Shown in pieces: positions 12,556 to 23,996 of a DNA stretch of 64,000 bases. Below the pieces are notes generated by a model that saw nothing but the letters and a program-made list of their open reading frames with translations, had not been told where the DNA came from and searched no databases. Within the stretch, counting starts at the first letter, position 1. Each line of letters begins with the position of its first letter. This stretch comes from Larix kaempferi (taxonomy: Eukaryota; Streptophyta; Pinopsida; Pinales; Pinaceae), in NCBI GenBank assembly GCA_027924585.1, contig BSBM01001927.1, forward strand, positions 186,001-250,000. The letters run 5' to 3'. Both the position numbers and the translations under genes were made by a program.

Positions 12556-13500
12556 TATCATAGCACGTTCGTTCATGGCATATGAAACAATACCCCTAAT
12601 TTCACTAAATATTGGAAAATACCTTCCAAAATCTTTTTTTTAACCCCCTTCCAATATGCCTTTCCAATTTAAAAAACCCTTATTTTCAGTAGGTATTGTA
12701 TGTATCAATTTGTTCATTAACATTTTTTATACCCCTTTATATTCCTACCTATTACATTGATATGATACCCCTCTTATGACCTTGCATGCATTCTACAATG
12801 CACCTTGCTCCTTTCTATGTATATCGTGGATGCGCATTACTTCACTCACAATGTAATTACTCAACCACATATCATTATGATTTGCAACATCTAATGATCC
12901 AATGAAGAGACAGGACATCACTTCTTGTATGTCACTAGAGCCAATGCACATAGTACAACATTCAGATTGCATGTTGCAATTCCCCAATCCCTGACTAAGC
13001 TTGTTGTGGGCTAGGTATCCAAGCCCTCAGGGCCTATAACAAGCTCTAGGAGACTGACTAAACCTCCCAAGGCCTGTAATAGGCACAAGTGGTTGGGTAT
13101 TCAAGCCCCCAAGGCCTATCGAGGACCTATAATAGGACCTGGAGGCTTAGATCCTTCCAAGGCTATTGGTAACAACTGGCTGAGTGCTATTGGTAAAAAT
13201 TGGCTGTCAATGACCATTGTCTCTCGACTCTGATCAAATCAAAACCCACTTCACCATGAAACCCTTGGCCTCTAGCATGCCTCAAGACGCGATTTCCGTG
13301 CGTACTGGTAATCCCAAGCCTTGCCTCAACCCGATTTCTCATCCGGTTGTGATCCCGCAATCTCCATTTGGCGGATATTTGTCAGCCTGCCCATATAAAA
13401 AAGACCCCAAAGTATTTTTGTATTGTTATATTACATAAAAAAACCCTTTACCCCTTAATAAATAAGCAATATAATTTTTAGGCTTTCATGAATATTTAGT
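12556..13500. mobile_element. Unidentified 945-bp insertion inside gag, flanked by ACCGC
   Basis: ACCGC at 12551-12555 and again at 13501-13505 bound a segment that interrupts the gag reading region. The upstream gag ends at about 13508 on minus and the next gag block starts at about 12547. I see no terminal inverted repeats, no LTRs and no transposase. The ends are TATCATAGCACG and CATGAATATTTAGT. A frame at 13217-13438 (+) with a P-V-V-I-P-Q-S-P-F motif is unidentified. A repeated motif CAAGCCC..AAGGCCT..ATAGG occurs at 13015-13150. A 5-bp match can arise by chance, so the TE call is tentative. Confidence 0.45.
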
Positions 13501-13505
13501 ACCGC

Positions 13506-13888
13506 AATATGAATGAACGTGATATTATATTGCCTTCTAGTGAATCCGTCGTGACTTTAGTTTCCATATTTCTGTCTTGGTTTCCCCTTTTGTACTCACT
13601 TTCCAACTTAAACCATAGTTCTTTATCTAAAGTGTATTCTCCTACATTCTCTTTCACAAAGCTTGAGAGTCCATCCATAATAAATTTCAAGGCAATGGTG
13701 TTTTCCTTCTTTGCATCTTTTTGTACGGTTGTCTTGGTCTTCTTACTGAACAGAATGGGTGGATTGATCACAATCTTCCAGACACCAAAATTATTCATAT
13801 AAGCTTTCATCTTGCTTCTCCACCCAAAGTAATCTTTCACATCAAATATCATTGGAGAACTATGCTTGTCCTTCCATTGTGTGTCCAC
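13506..13888 (-). pseudogene. Gag N-terminus of the gag-only element
   Basis: Starts Met-Asp-Thr-Gln at 13886-13888, about 37 bp inside the PBS, as expected for a first gag codon. It contains the copia gag landmarks F-D-V-K-D-Y-F-G-W-R-S-K-M and L-W-F-K-L-E-S-E-Y (DUF4219/UBN2-type). The frame runs into the ACCGC-flanked insert at 13500. Only a gag with no pol follows, so the product, if once made, would be a capsid protein. Confidence 0.82.
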
Positions 13889-13924
13889 ATATCTCCTTCA
13901 AGCTGGAAAGGCTTATGATGAAGG

Positions 13925-13939
13925 TCGTATCTGATACCA
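13925..13939 (-). other. Primer-binding site of the gag-only element
   Basis: Minus strand reads TGGTATCAGATACG, two bases inside the LTR end. The first ten bases match the initiator-Met primer site used by copia elements; the 3' part has drifted. Confidence 0.78.
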
Positions 13940-13941
13940 AT

Positions 13942-15956
13942 TGTTGGACACAATGGAACACTAAGAGCGGGGGGGGGGGGGGGGGGGGGGTGAATCAGTG
14001 TGCTAGCACCCTTAACAATTTTCACTTCAAAACTTAAGCAAATTTGATCGTTCACATTAAGCTACTAAGTACATCAACATTCATCAATTAAGCATGTCAT
14101 CAACATAGATCATAAGAAACACATCACAAGACTAGTATAGTAAACTTTATTTATAATTTGATATGAATTACAATGGAAGACTTCAATCTTGAGTACATCA
14201 GCACCAATTGAATAAAGAGAACCAACTCTAACAACAAGAACCAACGTAGTTTTCTTAGCTCCAACTAAGAAAAGGTGCAAGGCCTTGATTTCCTTCACAT
14301 ATTGATTACTATCATGTACAAACCATGTCAAATCATCAATAAGTTTATTCAAACATTAATACTGCTCATGTATTCAAAGGTTCCATAGATGCACTCATTC
14401 AAGATAGCAAGTAGTCTAAGGCATGTCCACTAATCCAAGAAATTGTTGCTCCAATTTAATTTGTATACTTTGTCATGAAAGTCAATAAAGGATTACCACT
14501 TCAAATCAATTGTCAATGTTGTTACTTGTCAAAACTCTGCTCATCAACTTGCACAACCTGTTGCTTAAGACTCATCCCAATTCATCAAAGGTGTGCTAAT
14601 AACATCATGCAAATCAACATAATTCTTCTCAATACATCCAAGTCATCAAGGGCCTGCTCAGTACATCCAGGTCTTCAATCACTTCAACATGCCAAGACTT
14701 CTAGGAGCTGCTTATCATTAAGATGTCTACTCACATGTCAATCATCAAAGGTCTGCTCAATACATCCAAGTCAACAAGGGACTGCTCAGTACATTCAGGT
14801 CTTTAAGAACTTCAACATGCCAAGACTTCTAGGAGTTTCTTATATTCAATATGTCTGCTCATAGCTCATGCTCAAAGATTCAGACAAGACACCCAAGATA
14901 ATCCTTAGATTTGTTCCTTAAGTCAATTTGGCTGCCTTGGGATGTCTGAAATCGGAGTTAAAAATTCAAACAAAATTTGCTTACCCTGCGGTTTCCTCAG
15001 TCTTCAAATACTCCACTGAAATTTGCCTCATTGATGATTGAATTTCAGAGCTATAACTTCAAACTTCATCCTCCACTGCGACTACCTCAGAGCTGTTACA
15101 TACTTGAAAATCAGACCACCGAATTTCAGAGCTGCTCCACACTTAACTTGCATTTGAATGGGTTATATATATAGTGTTCAATGTGGAGTTTGATTGGGCC
15201 GACCCGCTATATATATATATATTTTGTACACAATTTCTCTTAAGGAAGCTGACCTAGCTTGATGTTCACACAATATTTTTTTTTATTTCATTGTACAATA
15301 AATGTTTTCCATGTCATCATTTAATTGGTTCAATGTGTGATGTGTTTTCCATGTCATCATTTAATTGGTTAAAGGTGTTATGTGTTTTCCATGTCATCAT
15401 TTAATTTGTTCAAAAGCTCCATGTCAACATTGTGCATCCATGACAAAGTAAGGGCTCTTCATAAAAGGTTCCATCATGTCTTCATAATGAGTGAGAGCAT
15501 CATGAGGGATGCAAAAGATCCAAGAGCTATCATACCACCATTTATGTGGGTCTAAGACCCAATCCTTCACTTGCATTTATCCAAGAGATTTTCCACATCA
15601 AAGTCCAATGTCAAGGTCCTCATACAAGCCACCAATGGTCTTCCTCACATATTCATGGGCTACAAGAACATCATCAAAGTACAAAGAGCGCCATCATGGT
15701 CTTAAAGCACATCATCTCATTGTCATCAAGTGGTAGCATGGACCATCAAGCTACCATGTGTGTGGACTTCATGACCTCATCAATTAACAACAAATGACCC
15801 CAGAATGGGTCATTTGTACCACCTAGTGCTCCAAAGCACACAACAATTGTGAATGGGCTCCAATACCCAAACTACCATGTCCTACTTTCCATGTCATCAA
15901 CCTTTGTCACTCCTTTGTCATTAATGGCTTGAAATCAATGACAACCATGCTCAACA
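13942..15956 (-). repeat. 5' LTR of the gag-only element (2015 bp)
   Basis: Second LTR copy, about 92 bp longer than 839-2761. Two causes are visible. A homopolymer of 22 G at 13969-13990 replaces an 8-G run. A 50-bp unit containing CATGTCATCATTTAATTGG is present three times at about 15305-15420 against once in the other LTR. It is followed exactly by TGGTC and the resumed copia C frame. Confidence 0.92.
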
Positions 15957-18598
15957 TGGTCTACCCGAGATTTAGACAAAACATGAAGGCATATGCAAAG
16001 TATGTGCAAAAGGAAAGAATGTGAAGAAACCATTTCCAAGAACTGATATCAAAGCAAAAGAGATCTTGGAGATAATACAATCAGAAGTGTGTGGACCTAT
16101 GTCTTCCAACTCACTAAGCGGGTATGCATACTATGTCTCTTTTATTGATGACTATTCTCGTAAAATCTATATCTATTTCTTGAAAACTAAAGATGAAGTA
16201 TTTAGCAAATTTAAAGAATTCAAAGCGCTTGTAGAGAATCATATTGAAAAGAAAATAAATACCTTAAGATCATATAATGGAGGTTAATTTACCTCAGTAT
16301 TTCAAAACCTTATGTAAAGAATTGGGGATTAAGAGGGAGACGAGCACTCCCTATAATCCACAACATAATGGTGTTGCAGAAAGAAAGAATAGAACAATAA
16401 TGGAAGAAGTGAAGGCCATGATCCATGATCATGACCTTCCAATGCACTTATGGGCGGAAGCAACAAGAACAACAACCTATGTACAAAATAGAACTCCATA
16501 TCGTGTACTTGAGACCAATACACCTAAAGAGATGTTTACAGAAGAGAAGCTAGAAGTTATCCATCTCATAATATTTGGTTTTCCTGTATACATACATGTT
16601 CCAAAAGAGAAAAGAACCAATTTGGAGCCTTCAGGGAATAAGTGCACCTCTGTTGGGTATAGAGACTCATCAAAGGATTACATAATCTATATACCAAGAT
16701 TCAAGAAGATCGAGACCAACATAGATGTTACCTTTGACGAGGATACAACTTTCAGCATATCGAGGCAAATTCACTCCGATGAAGCACATGAAGAAGAACT
16801 TCAATCTCCTAGAGTTAGAGACACAATTATGGAATAGTTGATTCCAGAAAAACCTAAATACCATGATATGACTGAGCCACATAGACCTGTTTATCCACCT
16901 CGAGAGGTGAATAATCACAAGATAATACCAGTTTGGGCACAATATATTATTCAAGATGCAAAGAATTATGGTGCTCTAGAAGGGACTTCCAGAGAAAGCA
17001 AGAGACCTCGACTATATTCTAGCTATGTAGCCTTGTTATGTGATATCATTGATGCAGAGCCTTTCTGTTATGAAGAGGCAACCGAAAATAAAGTATGGAA
17101 GGATGCTATGATCGAGGAGTATTAGTCAATAATGAAGAATGATGTATGGGACGTGGTTCTGAGATCAGAAGGGAAGTATGTAGTGTCTTCCAAATGGATC
17201 TACAAGATAAATCATACAATAGACGGAAATGTTGAGAAATACAAGGCAACATTTGTGGCTCGAGGGTTCTCCTAGAAAGAAGGCATAGGTTATGAGGAGA
17301 CATTTTCTCTTGTGGCTAGATACACTTTGATTAGATATATAATTGCTATAGAATTAGTAATGAAGTGGAAGGTACATTAGATGGATGTGAATACCGCCTT
17401 CTTGAATGGCATAGTAGAGGAGGAAATGTATGTGGAGTAGACACTAGGATTTGAGACACATTATATTAAGACTCATGTGTGCATATTGAAGAATTCCTTG
17501 TACGGATTGAAACAAGAACCCAAGACATGTTACGACATGATTCATGGATTTTTGATGAGCTTAGGATTTACCAAGAGTAAAGCAGATTCCGACCTTTACT
17601 TCAAGGTTGAGGATGGGAAACCTGTGATTCTACTGTTGCATGTAGATGATCTATTTCCAACAGGTGATGAGAAGCTCATAGTAGAAACGAAGAGGAAGCT
17701 TTCCATAGAGTTTGAGATGAAATACCTGGGTATGATGCACTATTTCTTAAGTCTTTAGGTGTGGCAGAATCAAGAGGAACTTTTCCCGAGTAAGGGAAAA
17801 TATGTGGTATATATCCTGAAGAGATTCAAGATGATGAATTGTAAGGCCATGGCCACGTCACACCCATGACATCGAATCTGAGGTTGTTGTGTGATACTTC
17901 TTCATATATGGTGGATTCCACGGTATATAGGAATATATATGATTGGTTCGTTGATATACTTAACGAAAACGAGGCCAGATTTATGCTTCGTGGTGAACAC
18001 ATTGAGTTAGTACATGGTAGAGCCGAGACATGTTCACCTGGTTGGGGGAAAACATGTATTGAGGTACTTGAAGGGTACAATTGATTATGGCCTCAGATAT
18101 GCATCAGATCAGAGGATTAACCTGCAGGGTTATCTTGATGCGAATTGCATCGGTAGTGTCATAGATAAAAAGAGCACATCGGGGTGCTGCTTAAGTTTCA
18201 TATCTGATGATCTCATGGTTCAGTAGGAAGCATACGAGTGTGGCACTCAGTACAACCAAAGCAAAGTATATGGAATCTTGTTTGGCAAGCTGCGAGGCAG
18301 TGTGGATTCAAAAGTTGCTTGCAGGTTTGTTTGATCTCGAGTTAGAGGTGACTTGTATTCTCTATGACAACCAGAGTTGTGTGAAGTTATCTAAGAACCC
18401 AGTGTTTCATGACAAGTCGAAGCACATCGATATCATGTATCACTATATCAGGGATATGGTGCAAAGAGGAGTAGTGAGGCTCCAATATATAGTGATAGAG
18501 GAGAAGATATATGATGTGTTGACCAAGACTATATCGAGAGTGAAGTTTGAGTACTTCAGGGACAAGCTTGGAGTGGACCATATCAAGAGGGAGTGATG
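15957..18598 (+). pseudogene. Copia C integrase, reverse transcriptase and RNase H, broken
   Basis: Continues copia C after the nested element. The pre-integrase zinc region has C-K-V-C at about 16000. Integrase covers about 16020-16840 with F-I-D-D-Y-S-R, a stop where D-N-G-G-E-F is expected (about 16286) and then N-P-Q-H-N-G-V-A-E in another frame. RT covers 17100-17760 with L-H-V-D-D-L-F, so the usual Tyr of Y-V-D-D is His. RNase H is at 18014-18596, ending in the family tail F-R-D-K-L-G-V. Stops at about 17125, 17274, 17380, 17440 and 17758 plus frameshifts at about 16280, 17860 and 18215 make it non-functional. Confidence 0.9.
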
Positions 18599-18600
18599 AG

Positions 18601-19290
18601 TAACCTAACACGTGTGAGATGTAGGTAGTCATGGGTCATGTGACATAATTGAGTCTCTTGGGCATGTCTCCACTTGATATGTGAGTTGTAACAGGTAGTC
18701 ACGGGTTATGTGACATAATTGAGTCTCCTAGACTACACTCACCAGGTTGTAGCAGGTATTCATAGGTTATGTGATGTAATTGAGTCTCCCAGAATACACC
18801 TCAGAGGATGCAGTAGGTAGTCACTATGTGTGACGTAATTGAGTCTCCTGATTGCAGTGCTACATTGGACAGCACACATGTTTGAAGACGTAGGATTCAT
18901 ACCTGGGCTATTCTCCACATGGGATGACGTGGTAGCGGGTAGTCACAGTGCATGTGTTGTAATTGAGTCTCCTAGGATACACTCACAAGGTTTTGTTGTC
19001 CCAATGTTGATATCTGATGTGGTAGCGGGAAATCACGGTTTATTTGACATAGCTGAATCTCCTAGGATACACTCATGAGATGATTTGAACAAGTGGTGAG
19101 GTAAGACAGGTGGTTGTGGTATGCAACATAATGTACACTCCTGGGTTGGACCCACCATATGGATTTCTTGGATTATGATACAATGTGAGGTAACACAGAT
19201 GGTCAATGTGTGCGACGTAATGTATGCTCCTGGGCAAAACCCATCAGATGATTTGATTGTTCAAAACGCCGTCTGATGTATAGATTCGAG
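18601..19290 (+). repeat. Degenerate tandem repeats between pol and PPT of copia C
   Basis: About eight imperfect units of 60-90 bp, each with a GTAGTCA..TGTGAC core followed by TAATTGAGTCTCCT and a CACTC segment (starts near 18621, 18693, 18753, 18813, 18938, 19027, 19110 and 19197). It occupies the same place as the arrays of A and B but has a different unit sequence. Confidence 0.8.
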
Positions 19291-19372
19291 AGATGTTGGA
19301 ATTCAATGGTCAAAGTACAGAAGTGAGGAAGTTGGATGATGATAGTGACAATGACAGAAGAATACCTTCCTT

Positions 19373-19384
19373 TTTAAGAGGGAG
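19373..19384 (+). other. Polypurine tract of copia C
   Basis: TTAAGAGGGAG directly before the LTR start TGTTGAAG. It is the one-base-variant counterpart of the A and B tracts. Confidence 0.8.
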
Positions 19385-19921
19385 TGTTGAAGAATGTAAC
19401 TTCAGAAGATATTCTTATTTGGTTATTTGTATTATTTGTATTGTACTTCCTTTGGGAATTGTTGATGTTGTATTTGATCATGTAAAATTCATTGAAAGAG
19501 TCAATGTAAACCCTAATAGTTATTTCAACCTAGAAGAATCCATAAAATAATATTTTATTGTGTAATTGGCAAGTCGTCCCTGTTTGAGTGGTCAAGTCAA
19601 CCCTGTTAGGGAAAAAGGTCAAGTCACTGATTAGTATAAATAAGAGGCTCACCCTCCTCATTTGGTCACCTCACTCACTCATCAAGTTCACATGAGTATA
19701 GAGACAGAGTCAAGGAGAGTAGATGCTATTGAATACTTCTTGTTTTGGGTTATTGCACAAGGATTGACATTGTACATTTTGACGAATCTATATTGAAGAA
19801 GTTTTGTTGGGTTTTCTGCCCCACAAGAGTTTCCCAGGATAGATTGTTGTGTTATATTGTCTATGCTATGCTTGTTTATCTTTCAATGATCCTTTATGTT
19901 ACTACATTTAAAATTCTAACA
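19385..19921 (+). repeat. 3' LTR of copia C (537 bp)
   Basis: Starts TGTTGAAGAATGTAAC and ends ATTCTAACA. A TATAAATA box lies at 19635-19642, in the same relative place as in B. CTGCCCCACAAGAGTTTCCC near 19819 corresponds to CTACCCCATGAGGGTTTCCC in B. The flank on the right is LINE RT sequence. The partner LTR is outside the window. Confidence 0.85.
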
Positions 19922-19926
19922 AGGAT

Positions 19927-22260
19927 TCCCAAGAGACATTTCTGAGGGTGTTCTCCACCAGGGGGATCCTAAGTAGGAAGAGGGTAGATAGCCTTTTTGG
20001 AATTGAAGTATTTTGAGAATGTGAGCTTGAAGGTCCTAAGAGGTGTCGAAAAAATAAATGAGAGATTGTTCTAGGTTTAGGGTCATGTATGAGGCCTTCA
20101 TAAAATCATTGAGGAGAGTTTTAAGAACTCTTGCTTCTTTGAAAAAGGGAGAGGCTAGAAGTAAGGTGTCATCTATAAATTGAAGGTGGGAGTGGTTTCC
20201 TTCAGAGTGAAGATGAAGACCCTAGAGAGTTTCCTTCAGAGTGGAGTTGAAGACCCGAGAGAATTCTTTCTGATTTGGCAGCTGCGAGAATTCTACCCAG
20301 ACCTTCCTCCATGAGAACTAAAAGGAAAGGTGACAGATGGTCTCCTTGTCTGATACCACGAGAGGGGGAGAAAGTGGAGGAGGGTGATCCATTTAGAAGG
20401 ATGGATAATAAGGCTGAGGAAATAAGGGAAAGGATCTAGTTGAACCATGTTGGGTAGAAGCCAAAAGAAAGAAGCATCTCCCTAACATAATGCCAGTTTA
20501 ACTTATCAAATGATTTAGAAAAATATAGCTTAATTAGGAAACTAGGACACTTCTGAGTTTTGAGAGTGTGAATAGCTTCATGGGCTAGAAATATACCATC
20601 CAAAATTTTTCTTCCTTCCACATACCCAATTTGTTCCTCTAAAATCAAAGCAGGGAGTAGGGGTTTCACTCTATTGGTTATTACTTTAGTTATGATCTTG
20701 TAGACAACATTGCGAAGGGATATAGGGTGGAACTAGGAGGGATAAAGGGTGCCATATTTTTTTGGGATCAAAGTGAGGAAGGTCGCATTGAGGGCTTGGA
20801 GTACTCTTTCTCTTTTCCTTGATGCTTCAACTTGCTACCATATGACATCCTTCGCCATTTTCCAACATGCTTTGAATAATTCGATGGTGAAGCCATCAGG
20901 CCCGGGACCCTTTCCCATAGGCATCACTTGGATGACCAACTCTATTTCTTGTGTGGTGATTTCTTTAAGAAGATAGGAGTTCTGATCAGGAGTGACTAGT
21001 TTGGGAATGTGTTGAGTAATTTTACTGATATCCTCTGATGTGTCTGCTATTGTTTCATCTAGCAGGTGCTTGAAGAAGTTGTTTAATTCCTTTTCAATCT
21101 CCTCTCTGAAATCTAGGATGTATCCTTGAGTGGATCGTAGAAGAGAAATATTGTTGAGATTCCTTCTATGTGTCATGGAATTGTGGAGGAATTTAGAATT
21201 CTTTTCTCCATCTTGAAGCCAAAGAGATCAAGAATTTTGCCTCCATAGAGTTTCTTCTTGTTTGAGTCTTTTATCACTAAACTTGAATATCATTTGCTTT
21301 ATGGTCCATCTCTTATTATATTCCATTATTAATGATAACTTGTTGAGTATTTCACATTTTGGTATCCAAAAATTTATTTTCTTCAGAGATATTTCCAAAT
21401 ATTTCTTTATTCCATTTTTTAAGAATCAATTCAAGGTGTTTTAGGCATACCCAGAGGCGATGCATCGATGGATTGGGACCTGGGTCAACCTATTTCCACC
21501 ATTTGTAAATGTTTTTGATGAAATCCTCATGATGTAGCCAAAAGGATTCAATATGAAAGGCTTCAACATTTTCCTACTTTTCTTCCCAAAGATCATGCTG
21601 ATAGGTCAATGATCTGAGCCTATTGCAGGCATAATGAAAGCTTCAATTTCCCTGTCTTGGTTCATGAGGCTCTCATATATGAGGAAGCGATGTAACCTGG
21701 AAGCAATTTGTATAGATCCCCCATGTTTGTTGTTCCAAGTGTGCAATCCAATTTTTTATTGAAGATTGACCAGTTGGAGGTCTTCGATGAAAAGCTGAAA
21801 GGCTAAGGAGTCTCTGTCCATCCCTTAGAGACCTCCTTTCTTCTCATTGAGATTGGTTATAATATTAAAGTCTCCTCCAAGGATCCAATTTTTCTCTAAA
21901 CAGGAGTGGCTTAGGTCTTTCAATTGATTGAGAAGGGTAAGATTATGGGCTACTATATTAGGTCCATAAACATTGGTAAGAGACCCTTTGTTCCAGAGGA
22001 GAAGATGGTAAAATTGGCAGCCAAGAAGTTAGTGGAGGAGATGAAGTTACTCAGGTGGATTTCTTTGGGGTTCAATACTAGAGATATTCCTCCATAGGAT
22101 CCTTTGGAATACACTATATGCTCTAGATATCCTTTCCATATTTTTGATCCTATCTAAATTAATTTTTTAGTAGTACATTTGATTTCTTGAAGCGTGCTCG
22201 AAGCATCATAACTTATGGCTTATCTAATTGTATTCTATTTCTTAGGATTATCTACTTGGA
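19927..22260 (-). pseudogene. LINE ORF2: endonuclease and reverse transcriptase, broken and truncated
   Basis: Endonuclease blocks: G-G-D-F-N-I-I-T-N-L (near 21880), H-T-W-N-N-K-H-G-G (near 21740) and A-I-G-S-D-H (near 21610). RT blocks: P-G-P-D-G-F-T (near 20905), S-L-R-N-V-V-Y-K-I (near 20715), E-G-R-K-I-L-D (near 20620), S-K-S-F-D-K-L-N-W (near 20520), R-G-I-R-Q-G-D (near 20360) and F-I-D-D-T-L-L-L (near 20180), which replaces F-A-D-D. Open stretches are 21176-20835 and 20669-20436; elsewhere stops intervene. The two catalytic Asp of the F-x-D-D box are kept. Confidence 0.85.
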
Positions 22261-22446
22261 GTTAGAATTGATTCCTTTGATATTCCAATATATTATCTTC
22301 ATTTGAGAACTAGATATTTGTGTGGAACATCTCATTCAAGATTGCATACTGGCCTGATTTGATTAAGTTTTCTCCTATTTCTTTGATTTTCTGATGTATG
22401 GAAGGTCTTCCTCTTTTTTTTCCTCTTTTGGTTTTTAGCCAAATCC

Positions 22447-23735
22447 TTAAGATACAGTGGTTTTATTCCTAGATTGGGAGTATGAGTCTCTTCCTTTTTT
22501 TCTCCTTTTTTTCGACTTGATTTGCACTTTGGCTATAGCTTCTTTTAGTAGAGAGATTTGGAGATCGGGGATGGCATTGAAATCTTTTATTTCACACACT
22601 ATTTCTAGTTCTTCTAGATCAAGCTTCCCTGTGTCCATTTCTTCTTCACATGAGTCCTCCTGATTGATATGGATTGGATTTATGTATTTATTTAGTTTTA
22701 ACGGTGGTTTTATGATTTGGGAGATGAGGACAGATTGAATCATTCTTATAATTATGCTATCCCTCTATGGTTCTTTGAGAGTAGCTTCCGTATATAAGGA
22801 GGTGAATGAGGCTAGGGATTCAAAGGGGTTTTTCATTTCTAATGTATTCTTGAAGGTCGATTCTATTTTTTTTTCTAGTTCTTTTCTTAGGAGTGTCTTT
22901 GATAAATCCTTCTTTGTCTTTCTGCTCCCCGAATTTTAAATCTTCTAAGTATTTGATCTTGGGGAGATCTCGAAAGAGGTGGCCATGTTCATGGCACTTG
23001 CGACATCTAAACGGAATATGATCATAATTTATCAGTTGAATCCAATATGAATCCCTATTGCTGAGGCAGATGGATTCTAGAAGTATAGTGGCTAGATTCA
23101 TGTAGACATAGATTCTTGCATAGGAAGTGTATCTAGTGGACTTGGTGGGGTATCAGGCCTTGACATATTTTCCTAGGGTGTTACCTATTCCTTCAAGTGT
23201 TTCTTCCTCCTAGTATTCAACAAGGAGGGAGTAGAATCAGATCCATACTGGTGCATAGGTTAGATTTTCATGTTAATATGACTGTGAAAAATCCTTTGGC
23301 AATTAGATGAAGATCATAATTTCCTTTGGGCTTCCATCTTGTGTTGATCCATGAGATAAGGGACTTTTCTAATGGAAAAATACCAAGAAATTTTCCAATC
23401 ATAACATGGTCACTTAATTATTGAATATTTGAATCTATATTATTGGATGTCAATTCATGCCTGGGGGTTTGAAGATATTTCTGGATGCATTTTCCCTGGG
23501 AGGGTGAATTCTCCTTATTTCTTGCTTCCCAATTTGTTTATTGGGAAGGGTCCATTCCTACTCCTTCCTTTCCAATGTTGTTGTCTCCTATAGTTTCTTC
23601 CTTTCCTTTTTTAATGAGAGCAGGTTCTATTTGCATTTGAGAATCCTATTGAACCAAGGCCACTAGAGCTTTGAAACTAGAACTAGTTACAACATTGTTG
23701 AAGGAGGGGGCTGATCCCCCTCCTTCATCTCCATA
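22447..23735 (-). pseudogene. LINE ORF1 (nucleic-acid-binding, DUF4283-like plus CCHC), broken
   Basis: The first recognisable codons are near 23735 on minus. A DUF4283-like stretch is at about 23370-23270. A zinc knuckle C-R-K-C-H-E-H-G-H-L-F-R-D-L at about 23015-22970 has lost its last Cys. The tail at 22743-22447 (acidic helix, then K-K-R-R-K-K-G-R-D) resembles the tail of the second LINE at 58130-58360, which shows the two are relatives. At least four in-frame stops. Confidence 0.72.
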
Positions 23736-23740
23736 TATAG

Positions 23741-23996
23741 GGGAAAAATACTTTAACACGGGGAGTAAGAGTCTTGCAGGGTCTGAGATCGACTAGAGAA
23801 TAGGGCGCGGATGAGCATAAAAAACTGGGGTCTAAAGCAAGAGAACTGAACTGCAGAGATAAAATTACCTCCTCATCCCTCTGGTCACCTCATCCTATCC
23901 TTGACATGATAATAACCAAACTCTATCTAGGTTTATAGTTGGTAGTGTCACAAAAGAACAATATTTACCAAGTTTGCAATCATGTCCTTTTTCAGT
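23741..23996. other. Spacer between LINE and element D
   Basis: Probably the LINE 5' UTR plus flank. A small inverted repeat around 23701-23730 (GGAGGGGGC / CCCCCTCC) lies at the ORF1 start. No gene seen. Confidence 0.4.

Larger units (their letters stand above)
839..15956 (-). mobile_element. Large gag-only LTR retrotransposon (TR-GAG type), nested in copia C
   Basis: A complete element in minus orientation. The LTRs are 839-2761 (3') and 13942-15956 (5'), the termini are TGTTG/CAACA, and a TGGTC target duplication flanks it. A primer-binding site matching the initiator-Met type sits beside the 5' LTR (13925-13939) and a polypurine tract beside the 3' LTR (2762-2773). The internal region encodes only a copia/SIRE-like gag with zinc knuckles. 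I see no protease, integrase, RT or RNase H belonging to it. Subtracting nested copia A and its TSD leaves about 8.2 kb. It fits the published class of terminal-repeat elements with a GAG domain and would have depended on enzymes in trans. The lack of pol could instead be a deletion in this copy. Confidence 0.88.
1..19921 (+). mobile_element. Ty1/copia LTR retrotransposon C (5' end outside window, split by a nested element)
   Basis: This element runs in from the left edge and is interrupted between 838 and 15957 by a 15.1-kb LTR element. Removing the insert and one TGGTC copy rejoins the copia frame across the zinc-binding pre-integrase region. Order on +: gag zinc knuckle, protease and pre-integrase (1-838); integrase, RT and RNase H (15957-18598); a tandem-repeat spacer; a polypurine tract; the 3' LTR (19385-19921). 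The protein frames carry many stops and frameshifts, so this is a dead copy. It belongs to the same lineage as elements A and B, as the matching protein order and spacer layout show. It is itself inserted in an L1-type LINE whose RT frame starts exactly at 19922. Confidence 0.9.
19922..23740 (-). mobile_element. L1-type LINE, degraded, 3' part cut off by copia C
   Basis: On minus, in order: an ORF1 with a DUF4283-like block (L-I-S-W-I-N-T-R-W, about 23360) and a zinc knuckle C-R-K-C-H-E-H-G-H (about 23010); an ORF1 C-terminus with K-L-D-L-E-E-L (about 22620); an endonuclease (G-G-D-F-N-I at about 21880, G-S-D-H at about 21610); and RT from about 21000 leftwards. RT stops in the middle of the palm/thumb at 19922, exactly at the copia C LTR, so C inserted into it and the remainder lies beyond the left edge. 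Many stops and frameshifts. Confidence 0.85.
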
